DNA from: Treponema sp.
GTDB lineage: Bacteria > Spirochaetota > Spirochaetia > Treponematales > Treponemataceae
DNA: 64,000 nucleotides
Direction of reading: 5' to 3'
Assembly (NCBI GenBank): GCA_004554075.1
Contig: SFOB01000012.1
Coordinates: 4,679 to 68,678, forward strand
The notes below the pieces were generated by a model, which was not told the DNA's origin, ran no database searches, and saw only the letters and a list, made by a program, of their open reading frames with translations. A program made the translations under genes and the position numbers. This document shows positions 32,139 through 39,830 of the stretch, piece by piece. The stretch's first letter is position 1. The number at the start of each line of letters is the position of its first letter.

Positions 32139-33230
32139 CTAACTCACAAGTCCATATTTAATATTTAATTCTTTTTCCTTCTGTTCTCGTAGAACATTTT
32201 TCTGTTTTCTTTGTTCTGGAGTTTCCCTAATCAAATCTATAAAAGTATTCATACTAAAATAGATGGTCTTCAATTCGTTCTGATAATCTGTCTTTTGTTG
32301 GTCCGATAGTTTTAGGTATTTTTTATGAATTATGACTTTTTCTGTATTGTCGAAGGCAGATATGTCAAAATCACATTCCGGGCATGATGTAATATAGTCT
32401 GGTAGAAATCTGTTTCCACAACAAGGACAGACTATTTTCCTTTCCTCGACTTTTCTTAGATTCTCTTCTTCATTTTGTTTTTTAAAAAGAATAGTCTGCT
32501 GCTGCTCTGTGAATTCCTGTGCAATATCACTTTGAAAAAACAATCTGTAAGCAAGTCCTCTTGGATTTTTTACCTGATTTAATTTTTGCTTTTCTGAAAG
32601 TTTGTTTTTGATGAAAGAAAAATACAAATCATGATTATTTATTTGATTTTTTGAGAAAAACGCTGCTGCTTTTCTTGGAAAGTCTGAATCAAAAGCGTTT
32701 TTTCCGAAATATTTTTCACAAAGTATTTCAAAATCAGTTTTTTTAACAGCAGTAGCACTATTTTTAGTATTATCATTAGTATTATTGGGTAAAATTTCTT
32801 TACCACCTCTGGTTAAATTTTTTGACCACCCTGGTAAAGTTTCTTTACCACCTTCGCTCTTTTTTTCAGTTTGAGGTGGTAAAATTTCTTTACCACCTTT
32901 TTCTTCTTTTTGTGGAATTTTTTGTAATTCTGATTCAATATTACGAGATTTTTTTGTATAGTATTCGCAACCTGCAACAGAATTTTTATTGTAAATTATT
33001 GACTTTACTACCATACCTTTGTCTATGAGGCTTTGAATACAAGCAATTGCGGTAGGTTTAGAAATATTCAGCCATGCCATGATATAATTTAAACTTCCCT
33101 TGAATACAGATTTTCCGTCCTGACAAAACCCATGAATAAGGGCATAGACAAGAAGTTCGTTGCCCTTTAAATCGAGTTCATTTATCATCCAGCCAGAAAT
33201 TTGTATATAATTCTCGTTTTTTATGTTCAT
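32139..33230 (-). CDS. Replication initiator-like protein with winged helix and zinc ribbon
   Basis: 363 residues. Residues 1-95 look like a winged-helix domain of the plasmid/phage initiator type (ISGWMINELDLKGNELLVYALIHG; a recognition helix in WLNISKPTAIACIQSLIDKGMV). A polar linker (about 110-150) contains GGKEILP-type repeats encoded by iteron-like DNA. The C-terminus has a CPCC...CPEC zinc ribbon (about 273-294) and charged helices. The layout resembles initiators that carry their own origin inside the gene, such as phage lambda O; this is by analogy. The neighbours parA, parB and ssb fit a maintenance module. The start ATG 33230 has AGG upstream and lies 3 bp after the 45-aa gene. Confidence 0.65.
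   Translation of the reverse strand: MNIKNENYIQISGWMINELDLKGNELLVYALIHGFCQDGKSVFKGSLNYIMAWLNISKPTAIACIQSLIDKGMVVKSIIYNKNSVAGCEYYTKKSRNIESELQKIPQKEEKGGKEILPPQTEKKSEGGKETLPGWSKNLTRGGKEILPNNTNDNTKNSATAVKKTDFEILCEKYFGKNAFDSDFPRKAAAFFSKNQINNHDLYFSFIKNKLSEKQKLNQVKNPRGLAYRLFFQSDIAQEFTEQQQTILFKKQNEEENLRKVEERKIVCPCCGNRFLPDYITSCPECDFDISAFDNTEKVIIHKKYLKLSDQQKTDYQNELKTIYFSMNTFIDLIRETPEQRKQKNVLREQKEKELNIKYGLVS
32788..32894. repeat. Iteron-like array of four 17-bp dyads inside the initiator gene
   Basis: Four copies of a 17-bp unit, GGTAAA-ATTTC-TTTACC, at 32788-32804, 32811-32827 (imperfect), 32833-32849 and 32878-32894. Starts are spaced 23, 22 and 45 bp, about two helical turns with one slot missing. 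The second copy is read in a different codon frame from the others, so DNA-level rather than protein-level conservation is implied. AT-rich DNA flanks the array. It is a candidate replication origin, handcuffing site or centromere. Confidence 0.6.
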
Positions 33231-33233
33231 AAT

Positions 33234-33371
33234 CTACCTGACATTTTCTTTTTTAAATTGTAAAACATCATCTTCTACTTCTTTTTGAATTTGATACCGC
33301 ATCTTTATGTCTTGATTTATGCAGATAAAGATGTATGCAATTTTGTTTAAGACTTTTTTAATTACTTTCAT
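33234..33371 (-). CDS. Small protein upstream of the initiator gene
   Basis: 45 residues from ATG 33371, which has AGGGAGAAG upstream. The longer frame to 33416 has no SD. The N-terminal MKVIKKVLNKIAYIFICINQDIKMRY is amphipathic and basic; the tail is charged. It ends 3 bp before the initiator ATG and could couple its translation. It may be a leader peptide; it is not otherwise recognised. Confidence 0.35.
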   Translation of the reverse strand: MKVIKKVLNKIAYIFICINQDIKMRYQIQKEVEDDVLQFKKENVR

Positions 33372-33441
33372 TGTTCTTCTCCCTAAATAAATCCTAATCC
33401 TTATCCTCAAAAACAATTTTATTACAATTTTTTGGATAATA

Positions 33442-33930
33442 TTAACTGTGCCTTACAGACACTCCGTTTTCGTTTAAAAGTTCCTGCAACAGTGAATTAT
33501 TGATAATCATGATAAATTGTTCACAGTACCCGCTAGTTTCAGGATTTCCTCTTGTTACCGTATAGTTTACATCCAGATTTTCTCCGATACCGTCAATCCT
33601 GTCTGCGCCGACATACCTTGATAAGCAGTCCATAATTGCAAGATTGGTATCTGGATAAGGTGCGGCAAGTGAAATCTTTTTTCTTCCGTTGAAAAAAGTA
33701 ACAATAATTGAATTATATTTTGACGAACCAATTTTAATACCGTTATCAATCATGTTTTTTTCTTTAATAATCTGCTTTCTGTATATCTTTTTATTCTGAT
33801 TCTTTTTTCCCAATGTAATGATAATCAGGTGTGTTATTTTGAAGATAAAAAAGCACACGACAAAGACAATAAGAAATGAAATGAGATACTTGATGTCTTC
33901 TTTATAATATATGATTTCAGGTATTTTCAT
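33442..33930 (-). CDS. Membrane-anchored protein, 162 aa
   Basis: One membrane helix (about 16-42) followed by a basic stretch (KKNQNKKIYRKQ) and a soluble alpha/beta domain of ~105 residues. A strong SD (AAAGGAGAT) precedes the ATG. The topology resembles VirB8, but it is shorter and lacks any recognised VirB8 pattern, so this was not assigned. It neighbours another membrane protein and parB. Function is unknown. Confidence 0.55.
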   Translation of the reverse strand: MKIPEIIYYKEDIKYLISFLIVFVVCFFIFKITHLIIITLGKKNQNKKIYRKQIIKEKNMIDNGIKIGSSKYNSIIVTFFNGRKKISLAAPYPDTNLAIMDCLSRYVGADRIDGIGENLDVNYTVTRGNPETSGYCEQFIMIINNSLLQELLNENGVSVRHS

Positions 33931-34024
33931 CTGTTTTATCTCCTTTTTTAATTTGACCTGTCTTTTCTACTGTCATTTGAATGTGATTTTGATTCAGATT
34001 TATTGTTTTCTGGTGATTTACCAT
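33917..34024 (-). CDS. Possible 35-residue protein
   Basis: An ATG at 34024 directly follows the stop of the 187-aa gene (TAAATG) and opens 35 codons ending 13 bp inside the next gene. The peptide is polar and basic (VNHQKTINLNQNHIQ, then VEKTGQIKKGDKTDE). There is no SD, so only translational coupling could start it. It is a weak call, listed because the gap is otherwise empty. Confidence 0.2.
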   Translation of the reverse strand: MVNHQKTINLNQNHIQMTVEKTGQIKKGDKTDENT

Positions 34025-34588
34025 TTATATTTTTGACAGGTACTTTTCTTTCAGTTCTTTTACAGTAAGGGTATGGCCGTCACGATTATCAACGATGTGA
34101 TGATATTTTTTTATGTTATTTTCAGATTCATCAAGTACGGTGTCAAAATCAGAGTTCATAATGTATACATAGCCTTTATTATCCACTGAAAAAGAATTGC
34201 ATAATATTTCCTTATCAATAGTAGTATTATAATGAATGGTAAAAATAGAATAATTATACTTATGTTCTTCCAGAACATTTTTTCTTTCAGATTCGTAATT
34301 TCTTTTAAGTTTCATAAGGTCATGTCTTGAATATAATTCATGAGCATCTCTGTAGAAATAAAAAATCATAAAAATAACAATTGTAATTAAACTCATTGCC
34401 AAAAGGGTTTCAAAAAAAACAATCTGAGCAGTCTGAGTATTTCCTTCAATTTTAATTTTACAAAGTTTATATGTAGAAAAATTAGCCGACAAATAAGACG
34501 CAATGACGATTGCAAAAATCCTTTTGAACGTAAAAAATACGGCATTGTCTCTGACCGTATTATCATCATAGTAATCTAATGTAATCAT
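34025..34588 (-). CDS. Two-TM membrane protein, 187 aa
   Basis: 187 residues with hydrophobic segments at about 19-37 (FFTFKRIFAIVIASYLSA) and 57-79 (FFETLLAMSLITIVIFMIFYF). A charged helical region (KLKRNYESERKNVLEEHK) and a C-terminal soluble part with YVYIMNSDFDTVLDES follow. The SD is AAGGAAGA. It lies downstream of parB. No family is recognised; the pair with the 162-aa membrane protein may act at the envelope. Confidence 0.55.
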   Translation of the reverse strand: MITLDYYDDNTVRDNAVFFTFKRIFAIVIASYLSANFSTYKLCKIKIEGNTQTAQIVFFETLLAMSLITIVIFMIFYFYRDAHELYSRHDLMKLKRNYESERKNVLEEHKYNYSIFTIHYNTTIDKEILCNSFSVDNKGYVYIMNSDFDTVLDESENNIKKYHHIVDNRDGHTLTVKELKEKYLSKI

Positions 34589-34626
34589 TTTTTAATCTTC
34601 CTTATTCCTTATTATTAAGTTTTCTT

Positions 34627-35583
34627 TTAATAATCTATTTCAAATTTCTCATAAATTATTTCCTTTGAAAAATCAGAGAGTTTTTCATCTTCTCGGATTT
34701 CCTCTGCTGATTTACCTTCATCTATTAGATCGCTGCCTTTTTTCAGTCCCATTTCGTAGGCATTTTTGCGTTCAATGGTCCTTGAAACATCTTCTTCTGG
34801 CGTCAGTTTATGTACATCTTCACTTGGATGCTCGGTAATAAAGCTTAGTGCACCTGGATTTCCTTCGTTGTCTTCAAGAGCATCTGATAAATCATCAGAC
34901 ATTATTCCTTCCATTTCGGGAAAAGGAGGCGGTAATTCTTCTTCCTCGGGCGAAACGTTTCGCTCAGCTTTTTTCTTTGTTTTTTCCTGCTTATAAGCCT
35001 TGTTTACAGAAAGTTCCCCAGATTCAATTTTTGCTAAAGTTTCTTCATCTGCATTTTCTGAAACAGAAATTGCCTTTTCTACAGTTCTGTCTGAAACTCC
35101 AAGAACTTCTGCAATTATTTCAGACTTTTTACCTTCGGCATTCTGTACAAAATCTGTTCCTAAAAGTCTTGAAACATTACGCAATAATTCAGAGCTTTCT
35201 AGGTTTCTTCTGTTTACCTGTAATCCAAGAACATATTTGTATGCTTCTTCAAAAGTTTTGAAATTATGCTCAAAATATGGAACCGTTTCATATCCTAGTT
35301 GTTTTAGTGCTTTAATACGTGTATAACCGTCAATCAGATAGTAATGAACTGTTCCATCAACCTCAGTTACTTTCCAAATATGAACTGGCTGAGAATTATC
35401 AAATCCATCATCATCTATTGAATTCGTTATCCTCTTTAAAAGTTCGTCGTCAATTTTGAACAGGCTTTTAAAATCCGGATGTTCTTCAATTTCGCTTATT
35501 TTTATTGATTTGGAGAGTTTTAATCCTCCGTCTGCAAATGGAACTGCTGGGCCAGCTCCCAGTATATTTATTCGTTTTGCCAT
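34627..35583 (-). CDS. parB: ParB-like partition protein
   Basis: 318 residues. A ParB/Srx N-terminal domain (about 20-130) includes DGYTRIKALKQLGYETVPYF and the partner ERR-type box is GYTR; a KorB/ParB HTH follows (EIIAEVLGVSDRTVEKAISV, about 150-175). The C-terminal half is acidic and Pro-rich, then helical. It partners with ParA to move the element before division. AGAGGAAC precedes ATG, and the start is coupled to the Zn-finger gene. A 16-bp palindrome within the gene (34949-34964) may be one of its binding sites. Confidence 0.85.
   Translation of the reverse strand: MAKRINILGAGPAVPFADGGLKLSKSIKISEIEEHPDFKSLFKIDDELLKRITNSIDDDGFDNSQPVHIWKVTEVDGTVHYYLIDGYTRIKALKQLGYETVPYFEHNFKTFEEAYKYVLGLQVNRRNLESSELLRNVSRLLGTDFVQNAEGKKSEIIAEVLGVSDRTVEKAISVSENADEETLAKIESGELSVNKAYKQEKTKKKAERNVSPEEEELPPPFPEMEGIMSDDLSDALEDNEGNPGALSFITEHPSEDVHKLTPEEDVSRTIERKNAYEMGLKKGSDLIDEGKSAEEIREDEKLSDFSKEIIYEKFEIDY
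34949..34964. promoter_or_regulatory. Palindrome GGCGAAACGTTTCGCT within parB
   Basis: Contains the perfect 14-bp palindrome GCGAAACGTTTCGC (34950-34963). It matches the sites at 30794-30809 (15 of 16 to a common AGCGAAACGTTTCGCT) and 6167-6182 (14 of 16). Partition (parS) sites are often short palindromes near or in par genes. Identity as parS is inference. Confidence 0.45.
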
Positions 35584-35774
35584 TATATAAGTTCCTCTCT
35601 ATATTTATCTGTTGCTTTGTCATTTTTTATTTCTTCAATGGAACAATGACTGCATAGAGTTTCTGTTTCATCGATCCACCAGCATGTTCCATATTTGGGA
35701 TTGTAACAGTAAGTAGTCGCAGTACATCCGCAGATTCTGCAGATCCCTTTTTGTTTAAGATTTATGTTCTGCAT
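35583..35774 (-). CDS. Small zinc-finger-like protein
   Basis: 63 residues with CRICGC...CY...GTCWWID...LCSHC, a pattern of four to six Cys in CxxCxC and CxxC pairs with a CWW block. This resembles small phage and plasmid zinc-finger proteins. It is coupled both ways: its start overlaps the parA stop (TGATG) and its stop overlaps the parB start. It may help bind DNA or regulate the par operon. Function is not known. Confidence 0.6.
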   Translation of the reverse strand: MQNINLKQKGICRICGCTATTYCYNPKYGTCWWIDETETLCSHCSIEEIKNDKATDKYREELI

Positions 35775-36538
35775 CAGAATTTCTCCACATCATTTTCTGT
35801 TCCTGTAATCAGGTTTGCAAGTTTGTTGAAAGAAACTGCAAGTCTCTGACTTCCAAGCATTCTTGAGTGAATACTGACTTTTTCATCTGTTTGAGTATAT
35901 TTCCGTGTTGCAGGTGTGTTTGGAATCTGAATATCAAGAATGTTATTGAATTCGCTTTCAAAAAGTACTGCAAACTGAGATTGTATGCTTTCTGGAAAGA
36001 CTGCAAGATTTTCCTGCCAGAAAGTGTAATATATATACCATTTTGGAACCTGCTCATTAAGTTCGTCATAAAGATGAGAACGCAGAAATCGTGAAGTTGT
36101 AAGATTAAAAAAATCAAGCTGTACAGGTGTAAAAATATAGTCCGCAGCATAAAGTGCGTTCATAACAAGATTGTCATAGGTAGGTGCTGTATCAATTATG
36201 ATAAAATCATAATCATCTTTTGGTAATGACTTTTTTAAGACATGATAATCAATAGAGCGTATATCAAACAACCGAAGACTGGAAGGTACAATATCAATAT
36301 TAGGAATTCTTGAATGAACAGTATAACCTTCTGTTGTCCTATGTGTTAGAGCTTCTGCAACATTTTGTGTAGGAAACTCTTCTGCAATTCCCATACAATA
36401 ATAAATTGTAGAAGAATTGTTTGTATCCATATCAAAGAATAATACTTTGAAGCCACGAGCTGCCAGATTGTTTGCAAGCAGAACTGCATCAGTGGATTTT
36501 CCAACACCACCTTTCATTGATGAAAATGTAATAACCAT
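35774..36538 (-). CDS. parA: ParA-family partition ATPase
   Basis: 254 residues. The deviant Walker A is KGGVGKST (about 9-16, both Lys present), with Asp switch DMDTN and the Walker B-like FIIIDTAPTYDNL. These match ParA/Soj proteins, which bind nucleoid DNA with ATP and are released by ParB. No N-terminal HTH is present, so autoregulation likely uses ParB or the Zn-finger protein. The SD AAGGAAG precedes ATG. It heads the minus-strand maintenance operon. The upstream leader contains a terminator-like hairpin. Confidence 0.9.
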   Translation of the reverse strand: MVITFSSMKGGVGKSTDAVLLANNLAARGFKVLFFDMDTNNSSTIYYCMGIAEEFPTQNVAEALTHRTTEGYTVHSRIPNIDIVPSSLRLFDIRSIDYHVLKKSLPKDDYDFIIIDTAPTYDNLVMNALYAADYIFTPVQLDFFNLTTSRFLRSHLYDELNEQVPKWYIYYTFWQENLAVFPESIQSQFAVLFESEFNNILDIQIPNTPATRKYTQTDEKVSIHSRMLGSQRLAVSFNKLANLITGTENDVEKF

Positions 36539-36570
36539 AATACTTCCTTTTCAAATTTCAACAGAAAAAA

Positions 36571-36585
36571 TCCGCCTGCCCAATA
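36571..36585 (+). repeat. 15-bp direct repeat, copy 2
   Basis: TCCGCCTGCCCAATA, identical to 2470-2484 in the same orientation. It lies in the leader of parA, about 33 bp before the start codon (minus strand). Confidence 0.4.
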
Positions 36586-36806
36586 GCAAATTATTTTCTG
36601 TTGAAAAATGAATTATAAATAAAAAAAAGGCCAACCTGGAAACGGGAAGTTTCGTGGTCAGCCTTTTTTCTAGCCGCTAAATGCGACTAAATATCCCCCG
36701 TTTCAATAGATACTTAGTAGCACTTAGAGCAAAAACAAGCGAATTATTTCCGTTTGTTTATAAGACGATTTTATTACAAGTTGTTTACATATCTATATAA
36801 AAATTT

Positions 36807-36834
36807 TTGTATTGTTAAAAAAGTGTGATATAAT
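36807..36834 (+). promoter_or_regulatory. Promoter of the GGDEF/EAL hybrid gene
   Basis: TTGTAT (36807-36812), 16-bp spacer, TATAAT (36829-36834), 24 bp before ATG 36859. AAGGGA at 36836-36841 is farther from the ATG than is ideal for an SD. Confidence 0.55.
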
Positions 36835-36858
36835 TAAAGGGATACGTAAAAACCATAA

Positions 36859-39783
36859 ATGAACACACTTAATAACGTTGACAAACCTAAAGTCCTCATT
36901 GTCGAAAGTGATGCAGAAAATTCTGCAGAGCTAAAGAATATTATTTCTTCTCATTATGAAGTAGTTGAGACTGTGCCAGAAAATGCAGTTTCTCTGATTT
37001 CCAACAAAGAAAATGGAATTACTACAGCCATTTTGAATATAAAGCACGCGGCGTTAATTGTTAGAGAACTTCGATCTTTTATTTCAACAGCAAAGTTTCC
37101 GATTTTAATCAGCACAGATATTGAGAACTCAGATCTGGAAAATGAACTTCTTGATCTTGAAGTTATAGACTTTTTGAAAAAGCCTTATGACAAACGTCGT
37201 GTTCTCAACCGCTTAAAGACAACCATAAAACTTGCGGAAGCAAATAAAGCAATTGATGAACTTGAACGCGATGAACTTACAGGGCTTCTTACCCGTAAGG
37301 CTTTTTTGCTTAAGGTTGAACAGTTTATAAGCAACAACCGCGATAAGAAGCTGGCAATCATTGCTTTTGATTTTGATAATTTTAAATCTTCTAACAGCCT
37401 CTACGGTGTTGAGAAGTGTAATGAATTTCTTGCTTTTGCCGCAAGGGAAATGATGAAGGCCTTGCCGGAAGGTATAAGCGGCCGATACGGTGGAGACCAG
37501 TACATTCTTTTTTATGAAGTAAAGGAACATGTTAATATTGAGCGCCTTAACAGAATTGTAAAAGAAATTCTGGATAGCGCTCCTATTCCTCATCAGATTG
37601 TAAAGATGGGAATTTACTCTCCTGTAGACTGTGAACTCCCTCTTGTAATCTCCTGTGACAGAGCCTTCTTTTCTATAAGAAGTATCAAGGGCAAATATGG
37701 AAAAGACATCGCTTTTTTTGAAGACTCTCTTCAGAATCAGCTCTTGAATGAACAGCGCATTACAGAAACAATGGAGCGGGCTCTTGAAGAAAGTCAGTTC
37801 CAGGTTTTCTATCAGCCAAAGCATGAAACTGTAACGGGGCATATTGCGGGTGCAGAAGCACTTGTTCGCTGGAATCATCCTGAGTATGGTTTTATGGCAC
37901 CAGGCAGCTTTATTCCTCTTTTTGAACGCAACGGCTTTATTACAAAACTGGATGCCTTTGTTCTTGAGCAGGTTTGTAAGGATATAAAACGCTGGGAACA
38001 GGATGGACTTCCTCTGGTTCCTATTTCTGTAAACGTTTCACGTCGCGACTTTCTGGAAACCGGTTGTATTGAAAACCAATTTAAAATTATTGATAAATAT
38101 AATGTAGACCACAGCCTGCTTCATATGGAAGTAACTGAATCTCTTTATTCTGAAAATACAGAACTTATTATTTCTCAGGTTAAGAAGACTCAGGATATGG
38201 GCTTTGCAATTGAAATGGATGACTTTGGTTCCGGTTATTCATCTCTCGGTTCGCTTTCTACCTTCCCGCTTAATATTCTAAAACTGGATATCTCTTTTGT
38301 TCGCAATATCAAAAAGAATGAAATTGTAATTGAAAATATTATTAAGATGGCTCATCGAATGGGGCTTTTGACTATAGCTGAAGGGGCTGAATCTATTGAG
38401 CAATATAAGATATTAAAGAGCCTTGGATGTGATTATATTCAGGGCTACTATTTTTCAAAACCTCTTTCCTGCCGCGACTTTGAAGCTTATCTGAAAAAAT
38501 CTTCTGTCCTTTCTGCCGGAAAAATTGAGATTAACGAAATCACTAAGGTTAAGGAGCGAACAAGTCTTTCTGAAGATATGCTGATGGCTGCCAATGAGGT
38601 TGCAGAAGGAATTCCTGGAGGCTTTTTCTCTTACCATGCAGATGGTGCTCTGGAACTGATTTCTTTTAATACAGAATTAATCAAAATGTATGGTTGTACT
38701 TCCGCAGAAGAGTTTCGTGAGTATGTAGGTAATTCTTTCTGCGGAATAGTTCATCCGGATGATTTTGCCCGTGTTCAGCGAAGCATAGATCGTCAGATTA
38801 CAGATGACAACAATATTGATTATGTTGAATACAGGATTAAAGCTAAGGATGGTTCAATAAAATACGTAAAGGATTATGGCCGCTTTGTTAAGACAAAGAA
38901 TTACGGTGATATTTTTTATGTATTCTTGAATGATATTACAATGGAAGAGCGGGCAAAGGCAGAGGCCGAAGCAGAGCTTGTAAGAAAAATAGAATTACAG
39001 AGGGCTGCAGATTTAGCTTCTAATGCTAACCGTGCAAAGAATATTTTCATGTCTACTGTAACCCAAAATATGCTGCAGGACATGCATGAAATGATTTCTA
39101 TTACTGGCAAACTTAAAAATCAAGAGCTGGATGGAGAGTCTGCAAGAAGTGCCCTGGAAAAAATTGAAAAAACACAAGAGCATATGCTCAGCTTTATAAA
39201 TAATGTATTAGAACTTGTTCAGATGGAAAATGGAGAAATTGAATTAAATGAAACTCCAACAGACATCAGTAAAGCAATGGAAAAAACTTATGCTCTTATA
39301 GAAAACGAAGCAAAAGCTAAGAATATTCAAGTTGAATACTGGAGCGAGATTACCAATCCTTACATCTATCAGGATATTATGCATACAACAGATGTTGTTA
39401 TAAATGTTCTTTTAAATGCAATTAAATATACTCCTGAAGGCGGAAAGATTCGTTTTGGCCTTAAGCAGACTGAAGGTGACCTTCAAAATGAATGTATTGT
39501 AACCTTTGTCTGTGAGGATAATGGAATTGGAATTTCTCCGGAGTTCATTCCTTATGTTTGTAAGAGCTTTGCCCGTGAAGATAACGAAATAAATCGGGAG
39601 ATTCCAAGTGCAGGCCTTGGCTTAAGTATTGCAAAGGCTCTGCTTTACCTTATGAATGGAACAATTGATATTAAGAGTGCTCCAGGAAAGGGAACAACAG
39701 TGGCAGTTGCAATGCCTCATATTTATGCAAAGAAAGAAGATGTGGAAAAAGCAAGTACACTTTCTGGAAATGTAAGAGTTTAA
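36859..39783 (+). CDS. Hybrid REC-GGDEF(degenerate)-EAL-PAS-histidine kinase-like protein
   Basis: 974 residues. REC (about 10-125) lacks the phosphoacceptor Asp (Asn60 in AILNIKHA). GGDEF (about 140-290) carries GGDQY (211-215), so cyclase activity is unlikely. EAL (about 305-555) is intact by eye: EALVRW (333-338), SVNVS, MEVTES, DDFGSGYSS, LKLDISF, IAEGAES, IQGYYFSKP; it should cleave c-di-GMP. A PAS domain (about 595-710) follows. The kinase-like region lacks the usual His (TQNMLQDM in place of SHEIRTPL) but keeps an HATPase with NVLLNAIKYTP and EDNGIGIS. It is soluble. It may be a c-di-GMP phosphodiesterase gated by PAS and ATP binding. Three of its modules look non-catalytic. Confidence 0.9.
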   Translation: MNTLNNVDKPKVLIVESDAENSAELKNIISSHYEVVETVPENAVSLISNKENGITTAILNIKHAALIVRELRSFISTAKFPILISTDIENSDLENELLDLEVIDFLKKPYDKRRVLNRLKTTIKLAEANKAIDELERDELTGLLTRKAFLLKVEQFISNNRDKKLAIIAFDFDNFKSSNSLYGVEKCNEFLAFAAREMMKALPEGISGRYGGDQYILFYEVKEHVNIERLNRIVKEILDSAPIPHQIVKMGIYSPVDCELPLVISCDRAFFSIRSIKGKYGKDIAFFEDSLQNQLLNEQRITETMERALEESQFQVFYQPKHETVTGHIAGAEALVRWNHPEYGFMAPGSFIPLFERNGFITKLDAFVLEQVCKDIKRWEQDGLPLVPISVNVSRRDFLETGCIENQFKIIDKYNVDHSLLHMEVTESLYSENTELIISQVKKTQDMGFAIEMDDFGSGYSSLGSLSTFPLNILKLDISFVRNIKKNEIVIENIIKMAHRMGLLTIAEGAESIEQYKILKSLGCDYIQGYYFSKPLSCRDFEAYLKKSSVLSAGKIEINEITKVKERTSLSEDMLMAANEVAEGIPGGFFSYHADGALELISFNTELIKMYGCTSAEEFREYVGNSFCGIVHPDDFARVQRSIDRQITDDNNIDYVEYRIKAKDGSIKYVKDYGRFVKTKNYGDIFYVFLNDITMEERAKAEAEAELVRKIELQRAADLASNANRAKNIFMSTVTQNMLQDMHEMISITGKLKNQELDGESARSALEKIEKTQEHMLSFINNVLELVQMENGEIELNETPTDISKAMEKTYALIENEAKAKNIQVEYWSEITNPYIYQDIMHTTDVVINVLLNAIKYTPEGGKIRFGLKQTEGDLQNECIVTFVCEDNGIGISPEFIPYVCKSFAREDNEINREIPSAGLGLSIAKALLYLMNGTIDIKSAPGKGTTVAVAMPHIYAKKEDVEKASTLSGNVRV

Positions 39784-39789
39784 TAAGTG

Positions 39790-39824
39790 AAAACTTACAG
39801 GTGTGATCCTGTAAGTTTTTTTTA
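39790..39824. terminator. Bidirectional terminator
   Basis: AAAACTTACAGG (39790-39801) and CCTGTAAGTTTT (39808-39819) are perfect complements with a 6-nt loop, and T-residues continue to 39823 on the plus strand. The A-rich left arm gives U-residues on the minus strand, so it can end both convergent genes. Confidence 0.9.
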
Positions 39825-39830
39825 TGTTAT

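Larger units (their letters stand above)
36539..36858. promoter_or_regulatory. 320-bp region between the element block and chromosome-like genes
   Basis: No gene. It holds (a) a TTTCAACAGAAAA-type inverted repeat around 36556-36605 that includes the second direct repeat TCCGCCTGCCCAATA (36571-36585); (b) a hairpin flanked by A8 and T6, about 36622-36669, which reads on both strands as a rho-independent terminator with internal loops, so it may attenuate parA (minus strand); (c) CCCCCGTTTCAATAG (36695-36709), identical to 29430-29444; (d) the plus-strand promoter at 36807-36834. The right end of the element is probably here. Confidence 0.5.

Noticed and set aside
33442..34588. The 162-aa and 187-aa membrane proteins as VirB8/VirB10
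   Set aside because: Lengths and visible patterns do not match; only the one-helix-plus-domain topology of the first is similar. Position in the par block, not the trb operon, also argues against it.
29430..36709. ATTGAAAC within the repeated 15-bp block, resembling a CRISPR repeat end
   Set aside because: Only two distant copies, no regular spacers and no cas genes; it is a leader element, not an array.
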